64,000 nt of DNA from Mycobacterium sp. 1554424.7 (GCF_001665295.1 NZ_LZSE01000136.1:1-64000), one strand, 5' to 3'; shown: positions 8,871 through 16,810, counted from the stretch's first letter. Program-made: numbers and translations. The notes: generated by a model not told the origin, from the letters alone.

Positions 8871-9347
8871 TCACTTCGAATTAATCCGGCCGACAGGCTC
8901 TTTGCGCCGCCACAGGTAGATGCCGAGCGCGAGGACCAGCACGAACGGTATGTCGGTGAAGAACTTGCTCCAGTAGTGATCGATCTCGGTGGCCGCCTGG
9001 GCGGCCATCAACAACCCGTGGACGAGATTGGCCCACATGGTGAAGCTCAGAAACGACGCGTAGCCGTGCGGGTCGCCGGCGGCGCGTAGCAGGAAGATCC
9101 CCCACACGATGTAGATCACCAGCAGCATCGGGGGAACGTGCAAATGTTCGCTGCCGCAACGCACGTCGTTCCAGATCGTCCAGTTCAACGCGCCGCCGTG
9201 CTCGGCCAGCAGCGGCGACTGCGCGATGAAGCCTACGAACAGCGGCACAAAGATCGCTAACGTCAGCACTCCGTAGACGCGCAGAAACACCCGGAAGGCC
9301 GTCGGGCCTTGCGGAGGGGCGGGTTTGTCGATTCCGGTTGCGCTCAT
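8871..9347 (-). CDS. four-helix membrane protein (DUF6632-like)
   Basis: A 158-residue membrane protein with four predicted helices: VYGVLTLAIFVPLFVGFIA, MLLVIYIVWGIFLL, a segment around MWANLVHGLLMAAQA, and FVLVLALGIYLW. A conserved-looking loop reads GGALNWTIWNDVRCGSEHLH, and ATEIDHYWSKFFTD precedes the last helix. It resembles proteins grouped as DUF6632, but I am not sure of the family number. Its ATG overlaps the sigma-factor stop by 4 bases, so it is translated with the sigma factor. A membrane target or sensor of that operon is possible. Confidence 0.6.
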   Translation of the reverse strand: MSATGIDKPAPPQGPTAFRVFLRVYGVLTLAIFVPLFVGFIAQSPLLAEHGGALNWTIWNDVRCGSEHLHVPPMLLVIYIVWGIFLLRAAGDPHGYASFLSFTMWANLVHGLLMAAQAATEIDHYWSKFFTDIPFVLVLALGIYLWRRKEPVGRINSK

Positions 9348-10327
9348 CGTTGTGGTCCTTTCTTTGGCGCCGTCGCCGGCAAGTCGAAACGTCCTAGCGT
9401 GGCGACGTCCATGAACGCCACGACGTGGGAGATGCCCTGTGCGGCAACGGTGAGCACGTGCAGCGAGTGCAACCGCCGCCGGCCGGCCGGACCGGTGTAC
9501 AGCGCCGCCGCCGGCTGCCCGTTGGCCGAAGTCCGGATGACCGACGCCCCGCCCAACTCGCGCATCCGTGCGCCGAGGAATCCCCCGACGTCGTGCGCGC
9601 CCCGAAACCAGGTGAGAAATGGCGGCATTTCGTACCTGGCGTCCTCGGTGAGCACCGCCATGAGCCCGGCCACGTCGGCGTTTTCGAACGCGGCCACATA
9701 CCGGTCGATCAGCTCGCGCTGCCGGGCCTCCGACGGCTCGACCACGCTGTCGTGGTCGGCCGGCAGCCGCGAACGCGCCCGCTGCAGCGCGCTGTTGACC
9801 GCCGCGACACTGAGCTCCAGCACGGCCGCGACCTCGGCCGCGCTCAGGCTCAGCACGTCGCGCAAGATCAGCACCGCCCGCTGGCGGGGCGTCAGCGCCT
9901 GCAACGCGGCGACAAACGCCAACCGCATCGTGTGACGCCCGGCCACCACCGCGGCGGGATCCGTCAGGGTGCCGGTCAGCACCGAGTCGGGCGCCGGCTG
10001 CAACCAGGCGAGCTCCGGCGAGCCGGCCTGCACACCGGCGAAGGCATCCATCGCCGGACCGGTCAGGTCCGACGGCAGCGGGCGGCGGTTGTGTCGCTCT
10101 ATCCCCTTGAGGAAGGCGCGGGTGGCGATGCGATACAGCCACGTGCGCAGCGACGAGCGTCCCTCGAAACGGTCATAGGCGCGCCACGCCTCGAGGTACA
10201 CGTCCTGCACGATCTCCTCGGCGTCGTCCAGCGAGCCGAGCATTCGGTAGCCGTAGGCGATCAGCTCGCGCCGAAACGGCTCGGCGAGCCGCCCGAAGTC
10301 CTCGTTGGTGTCAGTGGTGGTGGGCAT
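9344..10327 (-). CDS. ECF sigma factor with C-terminal SnoaL-like domain (SigG type)
   Basis: A 327-residue sigma-70 family protein. Region 2 covers residues about 12-80 (FRRELIAYGYRMLGSLDDAEEIVQDVYLEAW), region 4 about 130-190 (LQALTPRQRAVLILRDVLSLSAAEVAAVLEL), and a SnoaL/NTF2-like domain about 205-315. This layout and the ANGQPAAALY and SHVVAFMD motifs match M. tuberculosis SigG and the SigX5 group, where the SnoaL domain replaces a separate anti-sigma. It sits in a minus-strand operon, overlapping the DUF899 gene by 17 bp and a membrane protein gene by 4 bp. I call it SigG-like rather than SigG because the neighbours differ. Confidence 0.85.
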   Translation of the reverse strand: MPTTTDTNEDFGRLAEPFRRELIAYGYRMLGSLDDAEEIVQDVYLEAWRAYDRFEGRSSLRTWLYRIATRAFLKGIERHNRRPLPSDLTGPAMDAFAGVQAGSPELAWLQPAPDSVLTGTLTDPAAVVAGRHTMRLAFVAALQALTPRQRAVLILRDVLSLSAAEVAAVLELSVAAVNSALQRARSRLPADHDSVVEPSEARQRELIDRYVAAFENADVAGLMAVLTEDARYEMPPFLTWFRGAHDVGGFLGARMRELGGASVIRTSANGQPAAALYTGPAGRRRLHSLHVLTVAAQGISHVVAFMDVATLGRFDLPATAPKKGPQR

Positions 10328-11048
10328 GGCCGTCCGAGGCTCCGTAGGTGTCGTGCCACGGCCACTCGTTGATGTAGCGCTGGCGGCCCAGCGGGGTCAG
10401 GTCCAGGAAGCGGTAGGTGCTGAGCATGACGTCGGCGCCGACCCCGTAGGCCGAATAGGTGTGGAAGACCGCGCCGTCGTCCTGGACGAAAACGCTGATG
10501 CCCTGCCCGTCGGCGCCGTCGGCGGCCGCATAGTCCAGTCCCTCCCGCAGCAGCGTGGCCTTGTCCTTGTAGTTGTATTCGACCGGCGCGATCGACTCGT
10601 CGCTGGTGACGTGGAAGTCGTAATTGAAGTCGCTGCCGTGCGAGGAGTAGAACGGCAGCCGCCAGCCCATCCGCGCCTTGAACCGGCTCAGCCGCGGGTA
10701 CGGTGCCCGCGACACCAGCGCCAGCGTGGTGTCCGCGCCTTCGTTGAGGTGGACGGGGTCGGGCATGTTATCGACGGCGAAGGAACAACTCGGGCAGCCG
10801 TCGTCGATGTCGTGCAGCCACATGAAGTGGTAGACGATCAGCTGGCTGCGGCCGTCGAACAGATCGATCAGCCGTGCGCTGCCGTCGGGGCCCTCGAAGA
10901 CGTAGTCCTTGTCGACGGGCACCGCCGGCAAGCCGCGGCGCTTCTCGGCCAGGGCGGCCAGCTGCCGGCTCGCGGCCTTCTCCTCGGCCAACAGCTCTAA
11001 CCGCGCGGCAAGCCAGTCCTGCCGGGGTGCGATGCGCGAAACCTTCAT
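10311..11048 (-). CDS. DUF899 thioredoxin-like protein
   Basis: A 245-residue protein of the DUF899 family, a thioredoxin-fold group often found beside ECF sigma factors. Typical features are the N-terminal RQDWLAARLELLAEEK helix, the KDYVFEGPDG strand, QLIVYHFMW and GCPSCSFAVDN, which holds two Cys in CxxC-like spacing (CPSC). SHGSDFNYDF and VFVQDDGAVFHTYSAYG follow. The function is unproven but redox or peroxide-related chemistry is expected. An AAAGGAGG ribosome site precedes ATG 11048. The 3' end overlaps the sigma gene by 17 bp. Confidence 0.83.
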   Translation of the reverse strand: MKVSRIAPRQDWLAARLELLAEEKAASRQLAALAEKRRGLPAVPVDKDYVFEGPDGSARLIDLFDGRSQLIVYHFMWLHDIDDGCPSCSFAVDNMPDPVHLNEGADTTLALVSRAPYPRLSRFKARMGWRLPFYSSHGSDFNYDFHVTSDESIAPVEYNYKDKATLLREGLDYAAADGADGQGISVFVQDDGAVFHTYSAYGVGADVMLSTYRFLDLTPLGRQRYINEWPWHDTYGASDGHAHHH

Positions 11049-11097
11049 CGGGGTCTGCCTCCTTTCACCACATACTGAGGATCGGCCGGGCCGAAAC

Positions 11098-11412
11098 TCA
11101 TCGCTTCCCGCCGAAGTAGGCTCCGATCAGCACGGCGCGCCTGACCAGCGGCGGTGTCGCGAGGCGCTTATCCAGCTCGCGGTGGAACTCCCGGTCGGCG
11201 TCGCAACCCGCGAACGGGTCGGCGGTGCCGTCGAACACGGCGACGTGCAGGAAACCCGTTCCGTCCTCGAACTGGAACGCCTGGTAGTCCAGCCCGCCGG
11301 GATCGCGGGCCCTGAGCTCGTCCAGGACCCGCTCGATCAACGCCCGGTTGTGCTCGGCCGAGTTTGCGCTGGTGTGGTACTGCACGACGGCGGCTCTGCG
11401 CATTCCCCTCAC
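11098..11412 (-). CDS. small antibiotic-biosynthesis-monooxygenase-like (ABM) protein
   Basis: A 104-residue protein with the alpha/beta dimeric-barrel pattern seen in ABM-like proteins: VVQYHTSANSAEHNRALIERV, DYQAFQFEDGTGFLHVAVFD and a C-terminal FHRELDKRL helix. GTG 11412 is preferred to the ATG three codons later because AAGGGA lies 5 nt before it. It is the first gene of the compact set leading to DUF899, the sigma factor and the membrane protein. Such proteins are common in SigG/SigX5-type operons; the substrate is unknown. Confidence 0.6.
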   Translation of the reverse strand: MRGMRRAAVVQYHTSANSAEHNRALIERVLDELRARDPGGLDYQAFQFEDGTGFLHVAVFDGTADPFAGCDADREFHRELDKRLATPPLVRRAVLIGAYFGGKR

Positions 11413-11429
11413 CCTAATCCCTTGTCGCC

Positions 11430-11478
11430 GTTCGGGTTTCGCGTCGCCGCCCGAACCGGGACCGCCTGGTCGACCAGG
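11430..11478. terminator. hairpins between the NmrA gene and the sigma operon
   Basis: GTTCGGG (11430-11436) pairs with CCCGAAC (11450-11456), and a perfect 14-bp palindrome CCTGGTCGACCAGG follows at 11465-11478. There is no U-tract. They may weaken readthrough from the NmrA gene or act as an operator. Confidence 0.35.
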
Positions 11479-11508
11479 GCCGTCGCGCCGATCACGGTGA
11501 CCGGTCCG

Positions 11509-12432
11509 CTAGGCATCCCCGAAGGCCTCCTGCGCTACCCCGAATGCGGTCCGGTGTTGGCCGATGAACGCGTCCAGCGACTGCGGCGCTACGCCGCCAA
11601 TCGTTTCGACGACGTCGGTCACCGCGTCGAAAACGCCGTGTTGGTGACTCTCGGCCACCCGCGAGAGGTGCTCGATCAAATACGGCGTCATGACGTCGAC
11701 CTGCGCCAGGGCCTGCCTCCAGGCCTCGCCCGGGATGTTGACGTATTCGACGGGGCGCCCCAGCACCCGGCTGAGAACACCGGCCTGTTCCGTCATCGTC
11801 AGCGACGCCGGCCCGGTGGGCACATACGTCTTGCCACGGTGCGCGGACGGATCGGTCAGGATGCCGACGACCACGCGCGCGATGTCTTCGCCCCCGATCG
11901 GGGCGTGGGCCCCGTCGCCGTACGGAAGGTAGATCCTGCCCTCGGCGCGAACGGTCGGGGCCGCGACGTTGAAGAGATTCTCCAGAAAAAACGGGGGCCG
12001 CAGGTGTGTGACGCCGATTCCGGACTGGTCCAGCACCCGCTCGGCCACCCAGTGTGCGCGAGCCGCGGGGCTGCGATGATCCGGGGCCGCCGTGATCTGG
12101 GACATGTTCACCACCGACTGCACGCCCGCCTCCGCGCCGGCCACGGCGAAGTTCGCGGTGGCCTCCAGCACCCCTTCGGCCAGCGGATACGTGAAATAGG
12201 CGCGCTGGACCCCGTCCAGCGCGGCGCGCACGTCGCGGTAGTCGAGGAGATCGCCGACGGCGATCTCGGCGCCGAGCTCCCTGAGTTCGTCGGCCCGGTC
12301 ATCCGCCCGACGAACGAACGCGCGCACCGGCAGTCCGCGCGCGAGCAGCTGTCGCGCCGTGTATTTGCCCGTGGCTCCGTGGCTTCCACCCGCACCCGCG
12401 ATCAGGTAGCGCGTGCGTGTCTCCTGTGTCAT
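11509..12432 (-). CDS. NmrA-type NAD(P)-binding protein
   Basis: A 307-residue atypical SDR of the NmrA / quinone oxidoreductase-2 type. The Rossmann motif is GAGGSHGATGKYTA at residues 11-24, then AFVRRADDRADELRELGAEI and GDLLD, as in proteins that sense or reduce with NADPH. The C-terminal half has LRPPFFLENLF and the PIGGEDIARVVVGIL segment. Members act as NADPH-dependent reductases or redox sensors. Upstream on its strand is a TATATA -10 inside a GCCT-N6-AGGC palindrome (12466-12479) and an AAAGGGAA ribosome site. It may head the sigma operon 96 bp downstream. Confidence 0.8.
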   Translation of the reverse strand: MTQETRTRYLIAGAGGSHGATGKYTARQLLARGLPVRAFVRRADDRADELRELGAEIAVGDLLDYRDVRAALDGVQRAYFTYPLAEGVLEATANFAVAGAEAGVQSVVNMSQITAAPDHRSPAARAHWVAERVLDQSGIGVTHLRPPFFLENLFNVAAPTVRAEGRIYLPYGDGAHAPIGGEDIARVVVGILTDPSAHRGKTYVPTGPASLTMTEQAGVLSRVLGRPVEYVNIPGEAWRQALAQVDVMTPYLIEHLSRVAESHQHGVFDAVTDVVETIGGVAPQSLDAFIGQHRTAFGVAQEAFGDA

Positions 12433-12465
12433 CTCTGTTCCCTTTCGTACGCGAACACGCCGAAC

Positions 12466-12479
12466 GCCTATATAGAGGC
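12466..12479 (-). promoter_or_regulatory. -10 region within a short palindrome (NmrA gene)
   Basis: On the minus strand GCCTCTATATAGGC has complementary GCCT/AGGC ends around a TATATA core that fits a -10 box. It lies about 35 bp before ATG 12432. A regulator binding here would cover the promoter. Confidence 0.4.
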
Positions 12480-12525
12480 GGCGGGCGGCCCAAACTCATC
12501 GGCGCTCTGACTTCCGGTGATCGGC

Positions 12526-12569
12526 GGCAAGGCTTCCGCAAGAACTTCGCGAACATCCGGCAAGCGTTG
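12526..12569 (+). repeat. 11-bp direct-repeat element A (four units)
   Basis: Four consecutive 11-bp units read GGCAAGGCTTC, CGCAAGAACTT, CGCGAACATCC and GGCAAGCGTTG. Similar four-unit arrays occur at 21680-21723 and 32806-32849. Similarity to the third array extends downstream (TGTGCCGCA, then CGCTGACG). The one-helical-turn spacing suggests cooperative binding on one DNA face. It sits 129 bp before the MMPL gene. Confidence 0.7.
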
Positions 12570-12614
12570 TGCCGCACGCTGTGCGCTGACGCCGGCCCCG
12601 AGGCGACTTTGCGA

Positions 12615-12638
12615 TGCGCTGTCGCATGCGATAGCGCA
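12615..12638. promoter_or_regulatory. 24-bp near-perfect palindrome, MMPL operator candidate
   Basis: The arms TGCGCT-G-TCGCA and TGCGA-T-AGCGCA are complementary at 22 of 24 positions with no spacer. It lies 60 bp before the MMPL start. The size and symmetry fit a TetR/MarR-type dimer site. Confidence 0.6.
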
Positions 12639-12654
12639 CTCGTGGATCATCGTA

Positions 12655-12667
12655 TGACCGCCGGTCA
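12655..12667. promoter_or_regulatory. 13-bp palindrome TGACCG-C-CGGTCA, MMPL operator candidate
   Basis: A perfect inverted repeat with one central base, 31 bp before the MMPL start. TGACCG half-sites are frequent in TetR-family operators. It is separate from the palindrome at 12615-12638. Confidence 0.55.
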
Positions 12668-12697
12668 GTGCCGGGACTGCTGTGGGAAGGGAGTGTC

Positions 12698-15001
12698 GTG
12701 CTGTACGCGAGCGCTCGTCTCGCCATCGCGGCGCCGCGCCGGGTCATTGCCCTGGCGGTGTTGATCGTGATCGCCGCCGCGATCTTCGGCATCCCGGTGA
12801 GCAAGAGCCTGTTGCCCGGCGGGTGGTTCGATCCCGGCTCCGAGTCGTCGCGGGCGTCCGCGTTGCTGTCCCACAAGTTCGGCCAGGGCGACATGGTCAT
12901 GCTGATCACGGTCACGTCCGTCGACGGCGCGGACGGCCCCCGGGCGCGGGCGGTGGGCACGGATCTTGTTCGGCGGCTGCAGGATTCGCGCAATGTCGAG
13001 CAGGTGCGATCGGCGTGGACGGAGCCGCCGCCAGCGGCCCGCGCGTTCATCAGCAAGGACGGCAAGACCGGCCTGATCACGGCCGCGATTTCCGGCGGTG
13101 AGGCATACGCCCAGAAAACCGCCGAGCGGCTGTCCCACGAACTCGTACACGACCGCGACGGCGTCACGGTGCGTTCGGGCGGCGACGCCACCGTCTTCTG
13201 GCAGGTCGACGACCAAACGCGCCAAGACCTGCTGGTGATGGAGTCGTTGGCGCTGCCGCTGAGCTTTCTGGTGCTGGTCTGGATCTTCGGGGGGTTGTTC
13301 GCCGCGGCGCTGCCGGTGGCCGTCGGCGGGTTCGCGATCCTCGGGTCCATGGCGTCGCTGCGCGCGGTCTCGCTGTTCACCGACGTGTCGATCTTCGCGC
13401 TGAACCTGACCGTCGCGATGGGTGCAGCGCTGGCCATCGACTACACGCTGCTGATCCTCAGCCGGTTCCGGGATGAGTTGGCGGGCGGGCAGACTCGTGA
13501 CGCGGCGCTGATCCGCGCGATGGCCACGGCCGGCCGCACGGTGTTGTTCTCGGCGACGACGGTGGCGCTGTCGATGGCCACGATGGTGCTGTTCCCGCAG
13601 TACTTCCTGAAATCGTTTGCCTACGCGGGGGTCGCGGTGATCGCGTTCGCAGTGGCCGCGGCGGTCGTCGTGACGCCGGCGGCGATCGTGCTGTTGGGCG
13701 ATCGGCTCGATGCGCTGGACGTACGCCGGTTGGTGCGCCGGATCTTGCGGCGGCCCGCGCCGCAACCGGAGCCGGTCGAGCGGTGGTTTTGGTACCGGTG
13801 GACGAGGGCGGTCACGCGCCACGCGGCGCCGATCGTCGTCGCCATCGTCGCGCTGCTGTTGTTGCTCGGCTCGCCGTTCCGCGACGTGCGCTGGGGCGTG
13901 GCCGATGACCGGGTCCTACCGACCTCGGCTTCGGCCCGCCAGGTCGGCGACCAGCTGCGCACCGACTTCCCCGGCAGCGGGGTCCCCGATGTCACCGTGG
14001 TGCTTCCGAACGCGACCGGCCTGAGCCCCGCCGACCTCAACGCCTACGCCGCCGCGCTGTCGCGGGTGCGGGACGTGTCGTCGGTGTCCTCGCCGGGCGG
14101 CACGTTCGTCGGCGGCAGGCCGGCCGGGCCGCCGTCGGGTGCCGCCGGCATTACCGACGGCAGCGCCTTCATGACCGCGACCACGATGGCACCGCTGTAC
14201 TCCGCCGCCTCCCGCGCGCAGCTCGACGGGCTGCACGCCGTCGCGACCCCGTCGGGCCGACCGGTGCAGCTCACGGGCCCGGCACAGGCCGATCGCGACA
14301 CCGTGCACGCGATCACGACGCACCTGCCCGTCGTGCTCGCGCTCATCGCGGTGATCACCCTGGTCCTGGTGTTCCTGCTGACCGGCAGCGCGGTCTTGCC
14401 GTTCGAGGCGCTGGTGACGAACACGCTGTCGCTGGCCGCGGCGTTCGGCGCGGTCGTGTGGGTGTTTCAGCAGGGGCATCTGGGCGGGCTGGGCACGACG
14501 GCGACCGGCACGATCGGGGTGGATCTGCCAGTATTGTTGTTCTGCATAGCTTTTGGGCTTTCGATGGATTACGAGGTGTTCCTGATCTCGCGGATCCGGG
14601 AATACTGGCTGGCCTCACACCGGGGCTGGGGCGCGAACGACAGGGCCATCGCGCTCGGCGTCGCCCACACCGGGCGGGTGATCACGGCCGCGGCGCTGAT
14701 CATGGCGATCTCGTTCGTGGCCCTGATGGCCGCGCAGGTGTCGCTCATGCGGCTGTTCGGGTTCGGGCTGACGGTGGCGGTGCTGGTCGACGCCACGTTG
14801 GTGCGAACGCTGTTGGTGCCGGCGGTCATGCACGCCCTCGGCCGGGCCAACTGGTGGGCGCCGGACTGGTTGGCCCGCCTGCATGCCCGGTTCGGGTTCA
14901 GTGAGACCGGGGCGGATACCGAAGAAACCGATTGGCGGGCGATCCGCCGCCGGATGTTGTTCGGCGTGCAGAGCGGGCCGGGCCGGGGCGAGCCCGTCTG
15001 A
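12698..15001 (+). CDS. MMPL-family RND transporter
   Basis: A 767-residue inner-membrane transporter with the two-fold RND layout: TM1 at about 8-28, an external domain, five clustered helices (AIDYTLLILSRFRDEL near residue 250), a second external domain and five more helices (FGLSMDYEVFLISRIREYW near 625). The paired Asp-Tyr motifs in TM4 and TM10 form the proton relay of MmpL proteins, which export lipids or siderophores. At 767 residues it belongs with the shorter MMPL members. GTG 12698 is chosen for its GGGAAGGGA ribosome site. No MmpS or lipid-synthesis gene is adjacent, so the cargo is unknown. Three regulatory elements lie within 175 bp upstream. Confidence 0.9.
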   Translation: MLYASARLAIAAPRRVIALAVLIVIAAAIFGIPVSKSLLPGGWFDPGSESSRASALLSHKFGQGDMVMLITVTSVDGADGPRARAVGTDLVRRLQDSRNVEQVRSAWTEPPPAARAFISKDGKTGLITAAISGGEAYAQKTAERLSHELVHDRDGVTVRSGGDATVFWQVDDQTRQDLLVMESLALPLSFLVLVWIFGGLFAAALPVAVGGFAILGSMASLRAVSLFTDVSIFALNLTVAMGAALAIDYTLLILSRFRDELAGGQTRDAALIRAMATAGRTVLFSATTVALSMATMVLFPQYFLKSFAYAGVAVIAFAVAAAVVVTPAAIVLLGDRLDALDVRRLVRRILRRPAPQPEPVERWFWYRWTRAVTRHAAPIVVAIVALLLLLGSPFRDVRWGVADDRVLPTSASARQVGDQLRTDFPGSGVPDVTVVLPNATGLSPADLNAYAAALSRVRDVSSVSSPGGTFVGGRPAGPPSGAAGITDGSAFMTATTMAPLYSAASRAQLDGLHAVATPSGRPVQLTGPAQADRDTVHAITTHLPVVLALIAVITLVLVFLLTGSAVLPFEALVTNTLSLAAAFGAVVWVFQQGHLGGLGTTATGTIGVDLPVLLFCIAFGLSMDYEVFLISRIREYWLASHRGWGANDRAIALGVAHTGRVITAAALIMAISFVALMAAQVSLMRLFGFGLTVAVLVDATLVRTLLVPAVMHALGRANWWAPDWLARLHARFGFSETGADTEETDWRAIRRRMLFGVQSGPGRGEPV

Positions 15002-15253
15002 TCAAACGGCGATGGCCTCGTCGGGCGCCGGCTCGGACAGCGGGCGGCGGCCGGTCAGCAGGAGCAGCGCCAGTTCCTGCACCGCGAACCGCTCAACGAG
15101 AAGCGGAACGTACTCGCGTACCGGCCGGCCGTCGAACCGGTCATGGACGCCTCGCACGATCGCGGTCACGGTTTCGGCTGGAATGGTCGGATACTTGCTG
15201 GTCAACCGATCGGCCACCTGGGCGATGATCGTCTGTTCACTCAACTCGATCAC
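15002..15253 (-). CDS. three-helix bundle dimerization domain protein
   Basis: An 83-residue helical protein, QTIIAQVADRLTSKYPTIPAETVTAIVRGVHDRF followed by a Leu-rich helix (QELALLLL). This matches the small family annotated as three-helix bundle dimerization domain proteins in mycobacteria. GTG start at 15253. It is divergent from the Fe-S protein and convergent with the MMPL gene, whose stop ends one base before this gene's 3' end. Its function is unknown; a dimerising adaptor is the usual guess. Confidence 0.65.
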   Translation of the reverse strand: MIELSEQTIIAQVADRLTSKYPTIPAETVTAIVRGVHDRFDGRPVREYVPLLVERFAVQELALLLLTGRRPLSEPAPDEAIAV

Positions 15254-15320
15254 CGCGAAAGATTCGCATGCGCTTCACATCGAAGTCAAACCTCGTTCAC
15301 CGCGAAGCGCTGACGTGCCT

Positions 15321-15344
15321 CTGAGTATTGTGTACTATACTCAG
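15321..15344. promoter_or_regulatory. 24-bp operator overlapping a leaderless -10 box
   Basis: CTGAGTAT-N8-ATACTCAG has perfect 8-bp arms and partial symmetry inside. The -10 box TATACT (15336-15341) lies in the right arm, 4 nt before the ATG at 15346. A bound repressor would block transcription initiation directly. Confidence 0.7.
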
Positions 15345-15345
15345 C

Positions 15346-16377
15346 ATGGCAGAGAAACTTCCGGGCCGGCTGGCCGATCACCCCACCGTCAAAAAGGTGA
15401 ATTCGCGCCGGAAGCGCCAACCCGGTGTGCTGGACGCCGACTGGTTGCGCGAGCTGTGTCTGGCCGCCGGCGCCGACGACGTCGCGTTCGCCGGCGTCGA
15501 CAACCCCGAGCTGGCGTCGGAGGTCGAGCATGTCCAGGCCGCGCTGCCGGGAACCAGGAGCTACATCTCGCTGGTGGTCAAGATGAACCGCGACAACGTC
15601 CGCTCGACTGCGCGCAGCGTTGCGAACCAGGAGTTCCACCGCAGCGGGGAAGTGCTCAACGAGGCGGCCCACCGCATCGTGCGCCGGCTGCAGGACGCCG
15701 GTTATCGGGCCCTGAACCCGTCGGCGACGTTCCCGATGGAGATGGACAATTTCCCCGGCCGCATCTGGGTGGTGGCGCACAAGCCCGTCGCCGTGGCGGC
15801 GGGCCTTGGCGTTATGGGCATCCACCGCAACGTGATTCATCCCAGGTTCGGCAACTTCATCCTGCTCGGCACGATCCTGGTGGACGCCCCGATCAGCCGC
15901 TACGGCGAGCCGCTGGACTACACCCCGTGCCTCGAGTGCAAGTTGTGCGTGGCGGCGTGTCCGGTGGGGGCGATCGGCAAGGACGGCGATTTCGACTTCG
16001 TGTCCTGCTCGGTGCACAACTACCGGGAGTTCATGGGTGGGTTCACCGACTGGGTCCAAACGATCGCGGACAGCGCGGACGCGGCCGACTTCCGTTCGCG
16101 GGTCAGCGATTCGGAGAACGCCTCGATGTGGCAGAGCCTGTCGTTCAAGCCGAACTACAAGGCCGCCTACTGCCTGGCGGTGTGCCCGGCGGGGGAGGAC
16201 GTCATCGAGCCCTACCTGGAGAACCGCAAGGGCTTCATGGACTTGGTGCTGAAACCGCTTCAGGACAAGAAGGAAACGTTGTACGTGCTGCCGAACTCGC
16301 GGGCCAAGGCGCACGCCGAACGCCGCTATCCGCACAAGCCCGTAAAGGTCGTCGACAGCGGTATCCGGGGGCGCTAG
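15346..16377 (+). CDS. 4Fe-4S reductive protein, epoxyqueuosine reductase-like
   Basis: A 343-residue cytosolic Fe-S protein related to QueG and reductive dehalogenase C-terminal modules. A ferredoxin motif C-x2-C-x2-C-x3-CP occurs near residues 193-205 (CLECKLCVAACPVGAIG), and a further Cys set near 270-290 (AYCLAVCPAGEDV) replaces the usual second complete CxxCxxCxxxCP. LGVMGIHRNVIHPRFGNFILLGTILVD is the corrinoid-binding-like segment shared with QueG. The substrate is unknown; the weak second motif argues against simple tRNA epoxyqueuosine reduction. Start 15346 is supported by the -10 box and operator just upstream. A strong terminator follows the stop. Confidence 0.75.
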   Translation: MAEKLPGRLADHPTVKKVNSRRKRQPGVLDADWLRELCLAAGADDVAFAGVDNPELASEVEHVQAALPGTRSYISLVVKMNRDNVRSTARSVANQEFHRSGEVLNEAAHRIVRRLQDAGYRALNPSATFPMEMDNFPGRIWVVAHKPVAVAAGLGVMGIHRNVIHPRFGNFILLGTILVDAPISRYGEPLDYTPCLECKLCVAACPVGAIGKDGDFDFVSCSVHNYREFMGGFTDWVQTIADSADAADFRSRVSDSENASMWQSLSFKPNYKAAYCLAVCPAGEDVIEPYLENRKGFMDLVLKPLQDKKETLYVLPNSRAKAHAERRYPHKPVKVVDSGIRGR

Positions 16378-16378
16378 G

Positions 16379-16407
16379 TGCCCCCGTCCGCAAGGCGCGC
16401 GGGGGCA
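16379..16407 (+). terminator. intrinsic-type hairpin after the Fe-S gene
   Basis: TGCCCCCG (16379-16386) pairs perfectly with CGGGGGCA (16400-16407) around a 13-nt loop. It starts 2 nt after the stop codon. No U-tract follows, as is usual in mycobacteria. Confidence 0.65.
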
Positions 16408-16797
16408 TCATGTTTCGCGGGCACGGCGCTGCTGCGGGGGCGCGCGTTTCTCTCACCGTGACTTTTATCTACGGGTATCTACGGGCCGCGCTTGGGCCTT
16501 GGCCCGACGCCGGCGGCGTCGCGGGCCGCGGGACCCATACCGCAGCGCCGTTCGAGCCTGGCGCACCCGCACGTCGACCGGCGCAGCGCTCCGCGACCTG
16601 TGGGTTTGCAGTCCACGGCCCCGATTGGTTGCTGGACGTGTCTGTCAGCAACGGAACCGAGCCGATCCGGATCACGCGCGATGTCGGCGTTACGTGCGGG
16701 TAAAACGGCCCGCGTTGCCCGTTACGCCGTTGGCGTGGCGCTCGTGGCGCCCCTCGGGTCGCGTTGCTGCCCGCGCGCCGACGCGGGCGCGCGCTGT
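16408..16797. other. gene-free interval
   Basis: About 390 bp with no convincing gene on either strand; long frames here are Arg/Pro-rich artefacts of GC content. It contains a 10-bp perfect tandem duplication (TATCTACGGG, 16466-16485). No tRNA or recognisable RNA family is visible. Confidence 0.55.
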
Positions 16798-16803
16798 TAG
16801 GCT
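16798..16803 (+). promoter_or_regulatory. -10 box of the subI leader transcript
   Basis: TAGGCT fits TANNNT and lies 7 nt before the ATG at 16811, so the small ORF would be read from a leaderless mRNA. Confidence 0.55.
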
Positions 16804-16810
16804 TCGCGCC

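Noticed and set aside
15254-15320. tRNA or riboswitch between the divergent genes
   Set aside because: No cloverleaf or conserved RNA core can be drawn; the interval is explained by the operator and promoter.
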